A stretch of DNA of 64,000 bases from Sphingomonas sp. SORGH_AS_0950. Its GTDB lineage: Bacteria > Pseudomonadota > Alphaproteobacteria > Sphingomonadales > Sphingomonadaceae. Every line of letters starts with the position of its first letter. Position 1 is the first letter of the stretch. This document shows positions 8,056-16,284 of this stretch, piece by piece. Both the position numbers and the translations under genes were made by a program. The DNA is taken from assembly GCF_030818415.1 (NCBI RefSeq), contig NZ_JAUTAE010000001.1:2506001-2570000 (forward strand), written 5' to 3'. The notes beneath the pieces were generated by a model. It made no database searches. It had not been told where the DNA came from and was given only the letters and a program-made list of their open reading frames with translations.

Positions 8056-8649
8056 CTATCGGACTTCGGAGTCCCGCATGCAAGTGATCAGCCGCTGCAC
8101 CGCGCGCTTTGTGTCGGTGATGGGAATATCGGTCGCGATGACGTGATCGGCGCGCGCGCGCTTGTCGGCATCGGACAGCTGACGTGCGAGAATCGCGTCT
8201 AATTTCTCGCGCGTCATGCCGGGCCTTGCCAACACCCTGGCCTCCTGCACGGCGGGTTCTGCCGATACGACCAACACCTTATCCACAGCCTTATCCCCGC
8301 CCGTTTCGAACAGCAAAGGCACGTCGACGACGACCAGCGGCGCGTCGGCATGGCGGTGGAGAAAGGCGGCGCGCTCGGCCTGGACCGCCGGGTGGACGAT
8401 CCGCTCGAGCCGCCGCATCGCCGAATCATCGCCCAGCACCGCGCGCCCCAGCGCCGTGCGATTCACGCCGTTCGCATCGGTGGTGCCGGGAAAGGCCGAT
8501 TCGATCGCCGCGACCAGCCGCCCGCCCGGCCCCTGAAGCTGGTGGACACAGGCATCGGCGTCGAACACCGGCACGCCCTCGTCGCGGAACATCTGCGCGA
8601 CGGTGGACTTGCCCATGCCGATCGAGCCGGTCAGCCCGAGGACGATCAT
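8056..8649 (-). CDS. coaE: Dephospho-CoA kinase
   Basis: 197-residue last enzyme of coenzyme A synthesis, phosphorylating the 3'-hydroxyl of dephospho-CoA. The P-loop GLTGSIGMGKSTV is at residues 5-17, FDADACVHQL follows, and HPAVQAERAAFL and VVVDVPLLFETGGD are conserved CoaE segments. The start ATGA overlaps the aroE stop. A perfect DnaA-box 9-mer (TTATCCACA, 8279-8287) lies inside the coding sequence, which may be chance. Confidence 0.95.
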   Translation of the reverse strand: MIVLGLTGSIGMGKSTVAQMFRDEGVPVFDADACVHQLQGPGGRLVAAIESAFPGTTDANGVNRTALGRAVLGDDSAMRRLERIVHPAVQAERAAFLHRHADAPLVVVDVPLLFETGGDKAVDKVLVVSAEPAVQEARVLARPGMTREKLDAILARQLSDADKRARADHVIATDIPITDTKRAVQRLITCMRDSEVR

Positions 8650-9461
8650 CCGAGCAGAAGGCCGCGCAGTTCCTCGTCGCGGTCGCGAGGCGGCTCGGCA
8701 CCGAAGAACAGCTCGAACGCCACCGCCGCCTGGCCGATCAGCATCTCCAGCCCGTCGATCGTGTCGAGATCGCGTGCCCGTGCCACCGCCAGCAGGTCGG
8801 TCTCCAGCGGGGCATAGACGATGTCATAGACCACCGCCTCCTCGGGCAGCGCCGACAGGTCGAGGGCGAGCGGCGGCTGACCGGTCATCCCCAGGCTGGT
8901 CGCGTTGACGACCAGGGCCGAGGGCGGCACCGCCGCGCCGATCGGCAGCGCCTGGCCCTTCAGGCCGAAGGAGGACAGCAGCGCCGCGCCCTTGAGCACG
9001 TTGCGGTTGAACAGCGTCACCGGGCCGACGCCCATGCGCGACAGCGCGAACAGGATGGCGCGCGCCGCCCCCCCTGCCCCGATCACCGTCACCGGCTGCC
9101 CCGCGAGGTCCAGCCCGCTCAGCGGCGCATAGAATCCCGCCGCATCGGTGTTGGTGCCGACCAGCGCGCCGTCCTCGGCCCGGATCACCGTGTTGATCGC
9201 GCCGATCGTGGTGCGGACGTCGCCGCGATCCTCGACATGCGCCAGCGCCTCGACCTTGTGCGGCACGGTGACGTTGCAGCCGCGCCAATGGGGATCGGCC
9301 TTGCGCTCGGCGAAATAGGCCGCCAGCCCCTCGGGCGCGACGTGGACCGCGCGATACGCGACGTCGAGGCCCAGCGCCTCGGCCCAGAAATTGTGGATGA
9401 TCGGCGATTTGGAATGGCTGATCGGGTCGCCGATCACCTCTGCATAGGGCTTGGTCATCAT
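8646..9461 (-). CDS. aroE: Shikimate dehydrogenase (NADP+)
   Basis: 271-residue enzyme reducing 3-dehydroshikimate in the chorismate pathway. The start at 9461 (or the next ATG at 9458) gives MMTKPYAEVIGDPISHSKSP, matching the family N-terminus. Substrate-site features include GCNVTVPHKVEAL (catalytic Lys) and NTDAAGF; the NADP-binding motif is VTVIGAGGAARAILFAL. A longer upstream open frame overlaps maf and is not used. Ends on the ATGA shared with coaE. Confidence 0.94.
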   Translation of the reverse strand: MMTKPYAEVIGDPISHSKSPIIHNFWAEALGLDVAYRAVHVAPEGLAAYFAERKADPHWRGCNVTVPHKVEALAHVEDRGDVRTTIGAINTVIRAEDGALVGTNTDAAGFYAPLSGLDLAGQPVTVIGAGGAARAILFALSRMGVGPVTLFNRNVLKGAALLSSFGLKGQALPIGAAVPPSALVVNATSLGMTGQPPLALDLSALPEEAVVYDIVYAPLETDLLAVARARDLDTIDGLEMLIGQAAVAFELFFGAEPPRDRDEELRGLLLG

Positions 9462-9469
9462 GAATCCTG

Positions 9470-10057
9470 TCAGGCGGCCATCCAGCCGCGCTCGCGCAGA
9501 TAGCCCAGCACGGGCAGCAACGGCATACCGAGAATGGTGAAATGGCTTCCCTCGATCCGCGAGAAGAGCTGGATGCCGGGCCCCTCGATCCGGAAACAGC
9601 CGACACAGCCCGCGATTTCGGGCCATTCCTGATCCAGATAGCGATCGATAAAGGCACCCGAAAGCGGGCGGACATGGAGTTTGGCGCGCTCGACATGCCG
9701 CCAGACGGGGCGACCATGTTCGGCGATGACGGCGGCGCTCCACAGTTCGTGGCTGCCTCCGCTCATCCGAGCGAGATGCTCGGCCGCTTCCTCGCGGCTC
9801 TCGGGCTTGTCGAGCAGCGTGCCGTCGGCCAGCGCGACGATCGAATCCGATCCCAGCACCGGGACCGGCCCGGCATTCGCCGACACCTTCACCGCCTTCA
9901 TCTCGGCCAGCGCGTCGGACAGGTCGCGGGGGGAGGCGCCCGCCATCGCCGCCTTCACGCCCGCCTCGTCGACGCGCGCGGGCAACGCCTCATAGGCCAC
10001 TCCGGCGGCGTCGAGCATCGCCCGGCGCGAGGCGCTTTGCGAGGCGAGGATGATCAT
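9470..10057 (-). CDS. maf: Maf-family nucleotide pyrophosphatase
   Basis: 195-residue house-cleaning enzyme hydrolysing non-canonical or modified nucleoside triphosphates (Maf/YceF). The N-terminal MIILASQSASRRAMLDAAG carries the SxSxxR signature, and VLGSDSIVALADGTLLDKP the metal-binding segment. The C-terminal GCFRIEGPGIQLFSRIEGSHFTILGMPLLP is typical. Its start shares ATGA with the ppsR stop; aroE starts 8 bp downstream. Confidence 0.93.
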   Translation of the reverse strand: MIILASQSASRRAMLDAAGVAYEALPARVDEAGVKAAMAGASPRDLSDALAEMKAVKVSANAGPVPVLGSDSIVALADGTLLDKPESREEAAEHLARMSGGSHELWSAAVIAEHGRPVWRHVERAKLHVRPLSGAFIDRYLDQEWPEIAGCVGCFRIEGPGIQLFSRIEGSHFTILGMPLLPVLGYLRERGWMAA

Positions 10058-10872
10058 GCTTCGGCCTTTCGTTGATTCACCAGCGAGATGATCGCCGCCG
10101 CCGTCTCCTCGATCGAGCGGCGGGTGACGTCGATCACCGGCCAGTCATTGTCGGCGAACATACGCCTGGCAAAGGTCAGTTCGCGATTGACCGCTTCCTG
10201 CTCGACATAATCGGTGTCGGGCGCCTGGTTCAGCGAGAGCAGCCGGTTGCGCCGGATCGCGATCAGCCGGTCGGCGCTGGTGGTCAGCCCGACGACCAGC
10301 GGCTTTTTCAGCGTGAACAGGAAGGGGGGCGGGGGGCTTTCGACCACGATCGGGATGTTGGCGGTCTTGAACCCGCGATTGGCGAGATAGATGGAGGTCG
10401 GCGTCTTGGACGAGCGGCTGACGCCCGCCAGCACGATATCGGCCTCCTCCCATTCCTCCCACGCGATGCCGTCGTCATGCGCGATGGTGAACTGGATCGC
10501 ATCGACCCGCGCGAAATAGGCGGCGTCGAGGACATGCTGGCGACCGGGCCGCATCTTGGCCTGCACGCCCAACAGCCCCGACAGCGCGGCATTGACCGGG
10601 TCGAGCGGCGCGACCGTGGGCAGGCCCAGCGCATGGCAGCGGCTCTCCAGCACGCGCCGGGTCGTCGGGTTGACCAGCGTATAGATCACCAGCCCCGGAT
10701 TCTGCGCGATCTCCTGAAGGATACGCTCCAGATGGCTCTCGGTGCGGACCATCGGCCAGAAGTGCCGGACGGTTTCCACATCGTCATATTGGGCCAGCGC
10801 CGCCTTGGCGATGTTCTCCAGCGTCTCGCCCGTGGAATCGGACAAAAGGTGGAGGTGGAGCCGCGTCGTCAT
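10054..10872 (-). CDS. ppsR: PEP synthase / PPDK regulatory protein (bifunctional kinase-pyrophosphorylase, DUF299)
   Basis: 272-residue enzyme that inactivates and reactivates pyruvate phosphate dikinase or PEP synthase by ADP-dependent Thr phosphorylation and Pi-dependent removal. The start at 10872 gives MTTRLHLHLLSDSTGETLEN, the family N-terminus. The P-loop is AGVSRSSKTPTSIYLANRG and the C-terminus ends SIEETAAAIISLVNQRK. It is the first gene of the minus-strand operon leading to dnaQ and directly borders the putative origin, as the homologous gene does in Caulobacter. Confidence 0.94.
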   Translation of the reverse strand: MTTRLHLHLLSDSTGETLENIAKAALAQYDDVETVRHFWPMVRTESHLERILQEIAQNPGLVIYTLVNPTTRRVLESRCHALGLPTVAPLDPVNAALSGLLGVQAKMRPGRQHVLDAAYFARVDAIQFTIAHDDGIAWEEWEEADIVLAGVSRSSKTPTSIYLANRGFKTANIPIVVESPPPPFLFTLKKPLVVGLTTSADRLIAIRRNRLLSLNQAPDTDYVEQEAVNRELTFARRMFADNDWPVIDVTRRSIEETAAAIISLVNQRKAEA

Positions 10873-10889
10873 GACCGGCCTAATGACTC

Positions 10890-10898
10890 TGTGGATAA
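10890..10898 (-). promoter_or_regulatory. DnaA box, perfect
   Basis: TGTGGATAA on the plus strand, i.e. TTATCCACA on the minus strand, with no mismatch to the consensus. Eighteen bp from the ppsR start. Confidence 0.75.
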
Positions 10899-10951
10899 CA
10901 TGGGAAGAATCGGTAGCGTAACTTCGCCGACCGGCCAAGCGGCGGACCGGC

Positions 10952-10960
10952 GGTGGATAA
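10952..10960 (-). promoter_or_regulatory. DnaA box, one mismatch
   Basis: GGTGGATAA, reverse complement TTATCCACC; one mismatch to the consensus, same orientation as the perfect box 62 bp away. Confidence 0.55.
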
Positions 10961-10999
10961 CGACCGATTCGTCCACAATGAATCTCACAGGCCCGATTC

Positions 11000-11008
11000 T
11001 TTTCCACA
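11000..11008 (+). promoter_or_regulatory. DnaA box, one mismatch
   Basis: TTTTCCACA, one mismatch, opposite orientation to the other two. It lies between the arms of the 9-bp inverted repeat at 10984-11017. Confidence 0.5.
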
Positions 11009-11175
11009 GCCTGTGAGTTACGGGGGTCATGAATCCGAATCCCGTTGAATCGGCGATTCCCCATGAGTCAACGTGTTGGCATATCGGGGAGAGCCGCATA
11101 ATCCCGACAACCAACGTGCCAACCACTTCAACAATCCATTCTTAGAATCTTCTTATTTAGAAGAAGGGGGGTCTC

Positions 11176-12213
11176 CTGACCGACGTTGCGATTCAAAAGC
11201 CCCTGCTCGCCGTGCTGAACGGAGAGCGGCAGGCGACACCGCCCATGTGGCTCATGCGACAGGCCGGACGCTATCTGCCCGAGTATCGCGAACTCCGGGC
11301 GCAGAAGGGCGGCTTCCTGGCCCTGGCCACCGATCCGGCGGCGGCGGCCGAGGTGACGGTGCAGCCGATCCGGCGCTTCGGGTTCGACGGCGCGATCCTG
11401 TTCTCCGACATCCTGATGGTCCCCTGGGCGCTGGGCCAGGATCTGAGCTTCGGGGCGGGGGAGGGGCCGCGTCTGGCGCCCGCGCTGGTCGATCATGCGC
11501 TGGGTGCCCTCGAGCGCGTCCCTGAGCGGCTCGACCCGGTCTATGCCACCGTGGCGGGGGTGAAGGCGCAATTGCCGCTCCAGACCACCTTTCTGGGCTT
11601 TGCGGGCTCTCCCTGGACGGTCGCGACCTATATGGTGGCGGGGCAGGGATCGAAGGACCAGGGCGAGACGCGGCGCTTCGCCTATGCCGACCCGGCTGGC
11701 TTCGGCGCAATCATCGATGCGATCGTGACCATGACCGTCGACTATCTGGCGGGGCAGGTCGCCAACGGGGTCGAGGCGGTGCAGTTGTTCGACAGCTGGG
11801 CGGGGTCGCTGAGCCCGGCGCAATTCGAGCGCTGGGTGATCGCCCCCAATGCCGCGATCGTCGAAGGTTTCCGCCAGCGTTGCCCGGGCGTGCCGGTCAT
11901 CGGCTTCCCCAAGGGGGCCGGGGGCAAGCTGCCCGCTTATGCCCGTGAGACGGGGGTGGATGCGGTCGGGCTGGACGAGACGGTCGATCCAGTCTGGGCC
12001 GACACCTATCTGCCCGAGGACCTGCCGGTGCAGGGCAATCTCGACCCGCTGGCGCTGATCGCGGGCGGCGAGGCGCTGGACGGTGCGGTCGACCGCATCC
12101 TGGCGGCGTTCACCGAGCGGCCGCATATCTTCAACCTGGGCCATGGCATCCTGCCCGACACGCCGATCGCGCATGTCGAGCGGCTGATCGCCCGTGTACG
12201 GAGCGCATCATGA
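11176..12213 (+). CDS. hemE: Uroporphyrinogen decarboxylase
   Basis: Cytosolic enzyme converting uroporphyrinogen III to coproporphyrinogen III in haem synthesis. Hallmarks: PPMWLMRQAGRYLPEYRELR near the N-terminus, GFDGAILFSDILMVPWALG, YMVAGQGSKDQGETRRFAY, and GLDETVDPVWADTYLP. The start is unusual. The frame has a stop at 11158 and no ATG before the conserved region. CTG at 11176 follows a strong AAGGGGGG site by about 5 bp and adds the expected N-terminal TDVAIQKPLLAVLNGE. The GTG at 11212 (333 aa) is the alternative but lacks a ribosome site. Ends in an ATGA overlap with hemJ. Confidence 0.93.
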   Translation: MTDVAIQKPLLAVLNGERQATPPMWLMRQAGRYLPEYRELRAQKGGFLALATDPAAAAEVTVQPIRRFGFDGAILFSDILMVPWALGQDLSFGAGEGPRLAPALVDHALGALERVPERLDPVYATVAGVKAQLPLQTTFLGFAGSPWTVATYMVAGQGSKDQGETRRFAYADPAGFGAIIDAIVTMTVDYLAGQVANGVEAVQLFDSWAGSLSPAQFERWVIAPNAAIVEGFRQRCPGVPVIGFPKGAGGKLPAYARETGVDAVGLDETVDPVWADTYLPEDLPVQGNLDPLALIAGGEALDGAVDRILAAFTERPHIFNLGHGILPDTPIAHVERLIARVRSAS

Positions 12214-12671
12214 TCGGACTGCTCGGCGCCGCCTATGAATGGGTGAAAGCGGCGCATATCATCTTCGTGATCTTCTGGATGGCCGGGCTGTTCATGATGC
12301 CGCGCTATCTGGTCTATCACCAGGAGGCGCTGGTCGCGGGCGATGCGGCGGATGCCGCGCGCTGGGTCGAGCGCGAGGGCAAGCTGCGCGCCATCATCCT
12401 GACGCCCGCGATGATCGCGGTGTGGGTGCTGGGGCTGTTGCTGGGGGCGTCGCTGGGGGTGTTTTCCGGTGTGCCGGGGCTGGGATGGCTGCATGCCAAG
12501 CTGTTCTTCGTGCTGCTGCTCAGCGGCTATCATGGCTGGATGGTCGGCTATTCCAAAAAGCTGGCGCGGGGGCAGATGACGCTGACCGGCAAGCAGCTGC
12601 GTATGATCAACGAAGTGCCCGCGCTGGCGGCGGCGGTGATCGTGGTACTGGTGGTCATCAAGCCGTTCTGA
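12210..12671 (+). CDS. hemJ: Protoporphyrinogen IX oxidase HemJ
   Basis: 153-residue inner-membrane protein with four predicted helices, the HemJ (UPF0093) form of protoporphyrinogen oxidase used by many alphaproteobacteria. The first helix carries the conserved His16 (AAHIIFVIFWMAGLFMMPR), followed by YLVYHQEA. A conserved Lys is in WLHAKLFFVLLLSGYHGW, and RMINEVPALAAAVIVVLVVIKPF forms the last helix. Coupled to hemE by the ATGA overlap; the pair makes two late haem-pathway steps. Confidence 0.92.
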   Translation: MIGLLGAAYEWVKAAHIIFVIFWMAGLFMMPRYLVYHQEALVAGDAADAARWVEREGKLRAIILTPAMIAVWVLGLLLGASLGVFSGVPGLGWLHAKLFFVLLLSGYHGWMVGYSKKLARGQMTLTGKQLRMINEVPALAAAVIVVLVVIKPF

Positions 12672-12689
12672 CCTTCTTGCTCCCCGCTC

Positions 12690-12826
12690 GCAGGCGGGAG
12701 GGCCCTTCTATTTGCTCCCCTCCCGTAAACGGGAGGGGTTGGGGGAGGGCAGGGAGTCTCACCGAGACCAACCCCTGCGGCCTTTCCCTCCCCCATCCCC
12801 TCCCGCAGGCGGGAGGGGCGTGGGTC
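12690..12826. repeat. Palindromic CCCTCCCGCAGGCGGGAGGG repeats in the rho leader
   Basis: This 318-bp gap (12672-12989) between hemJ and rho holds several G/C-rich hairpins: CGCTCGCAGGCGGGAG, CTCCCGTAAACGGGAGG and CCCTCCCGCAGGCGGGAGGG. Two long arms are in inverted orientation (about 12716-12755 and 12783-12826). The segment GGGAGTCTCACCGAGACCA recurs at 63494, and the right arm recurs inverted at 19771-19820. The last 160 bp form the rho leader, where autoregulation would be expected, but I see no defined element. Confidence 0.8.
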
Positions 12827-12989
12827 TCATGGGGGGGCGGGCCCTTTCCCCATTGACTTGGGGGTCCCCGAATCCTAACTCAAATCTTGTACGGCGCGGT
12901 CCTCGCGTCGCGTACGCTTCCTTATCGACAGCCTCGTTTCGCCGCGATCCTCGCCGACCGACGCCCTCCGACCATCCGGACCGATCCCC

Positions 12990-14246
12990 ATGCATCTGAA
13001 AGACCTGAAGAAGAAGACCCCCGCCGACCTCGTGCAGCTGGCCGAGGAACTGGGGGTCGAGAGCGCGTCGACGCTGCGCAAGCAGGACCTGCTCTTCGCC
13101 ATCCTGAAGGAGCAGGCGGAAAAGGGCGACCAGATCATGGGGCTGGGCACGATCGAGGTGCTGCCCGACGGTTTCGGCTTCCTGCGCTCGCCGGAAGCGA
13201 ACTATCTCGCCGGGCCCGACGACATCTATGTCTCGCCCAACCAGGTCCGCAAGCACGGCCTGCGCACCGGCGACACGGTGGAAGGCGAGATCCGCGCGCC
13301 CAAGGACGGCGAGCGCTATTTCGCGCTGACCAAGCTGACCAGCGTCAATTTCGACGATCCCGAGGCGGTCCGCCACCGCGTCAATTTCGACAACCTGACC
13401 CCGCTCTACCCCGAGCAGAAGCTGATCCTCGACCCCGCCGACCCGACCCAGAAGGACAAGTCGGCGCGCGTCATCGACATCGTCAGCCCCCAGGGCAAGG
13501 GCCAGCGCACGCTGATCGTCGCGCCCCCGCGCGTGGGTAAGACGGTGATGCTGCAGAACATCGCCAAGGCGATCACCGACAACCATCCCGAAGTCTTCCT
13601 GATCGTCCTCCTCATCGACGAGCGTCCGGAAGAAGTCACCGACATGCAGCGCTCGGTGCGCGGCGAGGTCGTCTCCTCGACCTTCGACGAACCGGCGCAG
13701 CGCCACGTCCAGGTCGCCGAGATGGTGATCGAAAAGGCCAAGCGCCTGGTCGAGCACAAGAAGGATGTGGTCATCCTGCTCGACTCGATCACCCGTCTGG
13801 GCCGCGCCTACAACACGGTCGTGCCATCGTCGGGCAAGGTGCTGACCGGCGGCGTCGATGCGAACGCGCTCCAGCGGCCGAAGCGCTTCTTCGGCGCGGC
13901 GCGCAATATCGAGGAGGGCGGCTCGCTCTCGATCATCGCCACCGCGCTGATCGACACCGGCAGCCGCATGGACGAGGTTATCTTCGAAGAGTTCAAGGGC
14001 ACCGGCAACTCGGAAATCGTCCTCGACCGCAAGGTGGCGGACAAGCGCATCTTCCCGGCGATGGATGTCGGCAAGTCGGGCACCCGCAAGGAAGAGCTGC
14101 TGGTCGAGAAGGACAAGCTGTCCAAGATGTGGGTGCTGCGCCGCATCCTCATGCAGATGGGCACGATCGATTCGATGGAGTTCCTGCTCGACAAGATGAA
14201 GAACTCGAAGACCAACGAGGATTTCTTCGACTCGATGAACCAGTAA
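12990..14246 (+). CDS. rho: Transcription termination factor Rho
   Basis: 418-residue hexameric RNA helicase that ends transcription at Rho-dependent sites. Domains: N-terminal helical Rho_N (1-45, [21 protein letters not shown]), RNA-binding cold-shock-like domain (about 50-115, [18 protein letters not shown]), and RecA-type ATPase with Walker [12 protein letters not shown] (178-188), Walker [12 protein letters not shown] and the Q/R loops. Length is normal for the family. It follows hemE-hemJ after a repeat-rich gap, the standard arrangement next to alphaproteobacterial origins. Confidence 0.97.
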   Translation: MHLKDLKKKTPADLVQLAEELGVESASTLRKQDLLFAILKEQAEKGDQIMGLGTIEVLPDGFGFLRSPEANYLAGPDDIYVSPNQVRKHGLRTGDTVEGEIRAPKDGERYFALTKLTSVNFDDPEAVRHRVNFDNLTPLYPEQKLILDPADPTQKDKSARVIDIVSPQGKGQRTLIVAPPRVGKTVMLQNIAKAITDNHPEVFLIVLLIDERPEEVTDMQRSVRGEVVSSTFDEPAQRHVQVAEMVIEKAKRLVEHKKDVVILLDSITRLGRAYNTVVPSSGKVLTGGVDANALQRPKRFFGAARNIEEGGSLSIIATALIDTGSRMDEVIFEEFKGTGNSEIVLDRKVADKRIFPAMDVGKSGTRKEELLVEKDKLSKMWVLRRILMQMGTIDSMEFLLDKMKNSKTNEDFFDSMNQ

Positions 14247-14453
14247 CCGGCGCTCGGCGGGGTCATGCGGCCCCGCGACGCTACGGAAATAGGGGTTCGC
14301 CGGCGGAATTGGTCCCGCTTGCGAACCCATTTTCGTTTTGGGGCGTTAGCAGGCCCGATCCCACCCCCTTTCGGGATCGTGCCGGTCCAAGCACGGCACG
14401 GCCGCGTCGTTGCTTACCAGGCGGCGCGGCCAAACGGGGGGCACCCCAAACTC

Positions 14454-14479
14454 CGTTCAGCCTGAGCGAAGTCGAAGGC
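14454..14479. repeat. Single CGTTCAGCCTGAGCGAAGTCGAAGG-type repeat (rho/bamE gap)
   Basis: One arm of the family described at 3929, lying in the 315-bp gap 14247-14561 between the convergent rho and bamE genes. The rest of the gap holds a short GC hairpin just after rho (GCGGGG 8 nt CCCCGC) and no credible ORF. Confidence 0.75.
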
Positions 14480-14561
14480 CAAGCGTCTCCGTTGGCGAAA
14501 CGCACACCATGCGCTTCGACGTCGCCCCGCGGGAATGGAAGGGGGAAAGGCGCTCCGGCCC

Positions 14562-15053
14562 TTACGGCCGGGTGCGCCCGCCGCCCATGCCACCGCCCTG
14601 GCCGCCACCTGCGCCGGGTGCGCCCACCGCGCCGATATTGCCGAACAGGTCCTGGAAGAAGCCGCGCTTGCGGCCCAGCGTCGGGGTGGTCTTGCCATAG
14701 GGCGAGATGTCGGCGACCTGATCCACGCCCGAGCGGCGGATCGTCGTCACGTTGCCCGCCTGGTCGAAGCTGATCTGAAGCGTGATCTGCGACGCCGGCT
14801 TGGGCAGGTTGAAGCCCAGATTGCGGCTGTCGCGCGCGACATAATACCAGTCGCCGCCGCCGAACTGGCTGGAGATGGTCGGCGTGCCCAGCGTCTGGAG
14901 CACCGACTGGCGGTTATCCACGCCCGGCTGGATCGAGTTGACGAGATCGGTGTCGACCACATAACCCTGATGCGACCGCAGCGGCGTGCAGGCCGACGCG
15001 GCCAAGGCCATCGCCAGGCCAAGCCCGAGGGCGCGGGTCGAAGAAACGCTCAT
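14562..15053 (-). CDS. bamE: Outer membrane protein assembly factor BamE (lipoprotein)
   Basis: About 163-residue lipoprotein of the BAM complex that inserts beta-barrel proteins. The N-terminus has a lipoprotein signal ending AASAC with the lipid-modified Cys. The SmpA/OmlA fold follows: YVVDTDLVNSIQPGVDNRQSVLQTLGTPTIS and WYYVARDSRNLGF. The C-terminus is an unusual Gly-rich tail (GAPGAGGGQGGGMGGGRTRP). Three consecutive ATGs (15059, 15056, 15053) are possible; 15053 has the best GGAG spacing. Divergent from the bc1 chaperone gene. Confidence 0.9.
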   Translation of the reverse strand: MSVSSTRALGLGLAMALAASACTPLRSHQGYVVDTDLVNSIQPGVDNRQSVLQTLGTPTISSQFGGGDWYYVARDSRNLGFNLPKPASQITLQISFDQAGNVTTIRRSGVDQVADISPYGKTTPTLGRKRGFFQDLFGNIGAVGAPGAGGGQGGGMGGGRTRP

Positions 15054-15197
15054 CATCATCTCCGGGCCGGGGGATCGGCCGCACAGGCAAATATACAGGC
15101 GGTCGATCCGCTCGACCGTCACCCCCTCGATATGCCAAGGGAAAGACGCATACAAGCACTCGCGCGGGTGTGATCGCGCAAGGCGAGGGAGGGGCGG

Positions 15198-15731
15198 ATG
15201 GCCGCGGGCTGGCTGAAGCGGATGGTGGCGCGCTATTTCGGGCGCGACGGGGACGAGGCGTTGCCGCTCTACAACGCGGTGGTGCTGCGCGCGCGCGAAC
15301 CGCATTGGTATGTCGAGGGCGCGGTGCCCGACACGGTCGATGGCCGGTTCGACATGATCGCGGCGATCCTATCGCTGGTCCTGATCCGGCTGGAGCGGGA
15401 GTCCGAGGGGGCGGCGCTGGCCGCGCGGTTGACCGAACGCTTCGTCACCGACATGGACGGGCAGTTGCGCGAGCTGGGCATCGGCGACATCGTGGTCGGC
15501 AAGCATATCGGCCGGATGATGGCGATGCTCGGCGGCCGCCTGACCGCCTATCGCGACGGACTGGCGGGGGAGGGGGCGGCGCTGGATGCCGCCTTGCTCC
15601 GCAATCTGTATCGGGGGGATGCGCCCGCCGGTCCGGACGCCGTCGCCCATGTGCGCGATCGGATGCGCGATCTGTCTGAACGGCTGGCGGCGGTGTCGCT
15701 GGCCCGATTGAGAATGGGAGAATTGCCGTGA
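15198..15731 (+). CDS. Ubiquinol-cytochrome c chaperone (CBP3-like)
   Basis: 177-residue protein of the CBP3/UQCC1 family, needed in mitochondria for cytochrome b synthesis and bc1 assembly; a similar role is presumed in alphaproteobacteria. Family features: ALPLYNAVVLRAREPHWYVEG, DTVDGRFDMIAAILSLVLIRL, LTERFVTDMDGQLRELGIGDIVVGKHI and MMAMLGGRLTAY. Its TGA stop overlaps the GTG start of the next gene, so the two are coupled. Confidence 0.87.
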   Translation: MAAGWLKRMVARYFGRDGDEALPLYNAVVLRAREPHWYVEGAVPDTVDGRFDMIAAILSLVLIRLERESEGAALAARLTERFVTDMDGQLRELGIGDIVVGKHIGRMMAMLGGRLTAYRDGLAGEGAALDAALLRNLYRGDAPAGPDAVAHVRDRMRDLSERLAAVSLARLRMGELP

Positions 15732-16255
15732 CCCCCGAATGGAGCCGCCCCGAAAAGATCGACACGATCGGCGAGCGTGAAAAGCCCGTGACGATCCAGG
15801 CCTCGGAGGAGGAGCGCCGTGCGCTGGCCGGGCGGTTCGGACTGGTGTCGATCGACGCCCTTACCGCCGATCTGGTCGTCCGGCGCGATGCGATGGGCAT
15901 CCTCGTCACCGGCACGGTCCGCGCGAAGGTGGCCCAGCCCTGTTCGGTGACCGGCGACCCGGTGCCCGCCACGGTCGACGAGCCGGTGGCGTTGCGCTTC
16001 GTCGAACCTTCGGCCCATGGCGGCGATGAGGAGATCGAGCTGTCCGAGGATTCGCTCGACACGATCGAGATCGAGGGCGGCACGATCGATCTGGGCGAGG
16101 CCGCGGCCGAAACCATGGCGCTCTCACTCGACCCGTTTCCGCGCAGCCCCCAGGCGGCGGCGGCCTTGAAGGAAGCGGGCGTGATCAGCGAGGATGAGGC
16201 CGGGCCGTTCGGCGCGCTGGCGGGATTGAAGGCCAAGCTGGAGGGGAAGGAGTAA
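15728..16255 (+). CDS. DUF177 / YceD-family protein
   Basis: 175-residue protein of the YceD (DUF177) family, linked in other bacteria and plants to 23S rRNA accumulation. The GTG start (15728) overlaps the chaperone stop. Core: RRDAMGILVTGTVRAKVAQPCSVTGDPVPATVDEPVALRF, then an acidic stretch (GGDEEIELSEDSLDTIEIEGG) and IDLGEAAAETMALSLDPFPRSP. In many proteobacteria rpmF (L32) follows directly; here it does not. Confidence 0.87.
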   Translation: MTPEWSRPEKIDTIGEREKPVTIQASEEERRALAGRFGLVSIDALTADLVVRRDAMGILVTGTVRAKVAQPCSVTGDPVPATVDEPVALRFVEPSAHGGDEEIELSEDSLDTIEIEGGTIDLGEAAAETMALSLDPFPRSPQAAAALKEAGVISEDEAGPFGALAGLKAKLEGKE

Positions 16256-16284
16256 CTTCCTTCATTCACGCCACTTTTTCCGGA

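Larger units (their letters stand above)
10873..11175. other. oriC: Candidate chromosomal replication origin (oriC)
   Basis: A 303-bp gene-free region between divergent ppsR and hemE, the same neighbours that flank the Caulobacter origin. It holds a perfect DnaA box (10890), two one-mismatch boxes (10952, 11000) and a two-mismatch box (10969-10977). It also has a 9-bp inverted repeat CTCACAGGC (10984-10992) / GCCTGTGAG (11009-11017) and an AT-rich tract at 11126-11165 (about 27% GC) that could be the unwinding element. Eleven GANTC sites lie inside. Genes on both sides point away from it, and parS sites and parAB lie 9-16 kb to the right. It could alternatively be only a divergent promoter region, but the site density argues against that. 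Confidence 0.72.
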
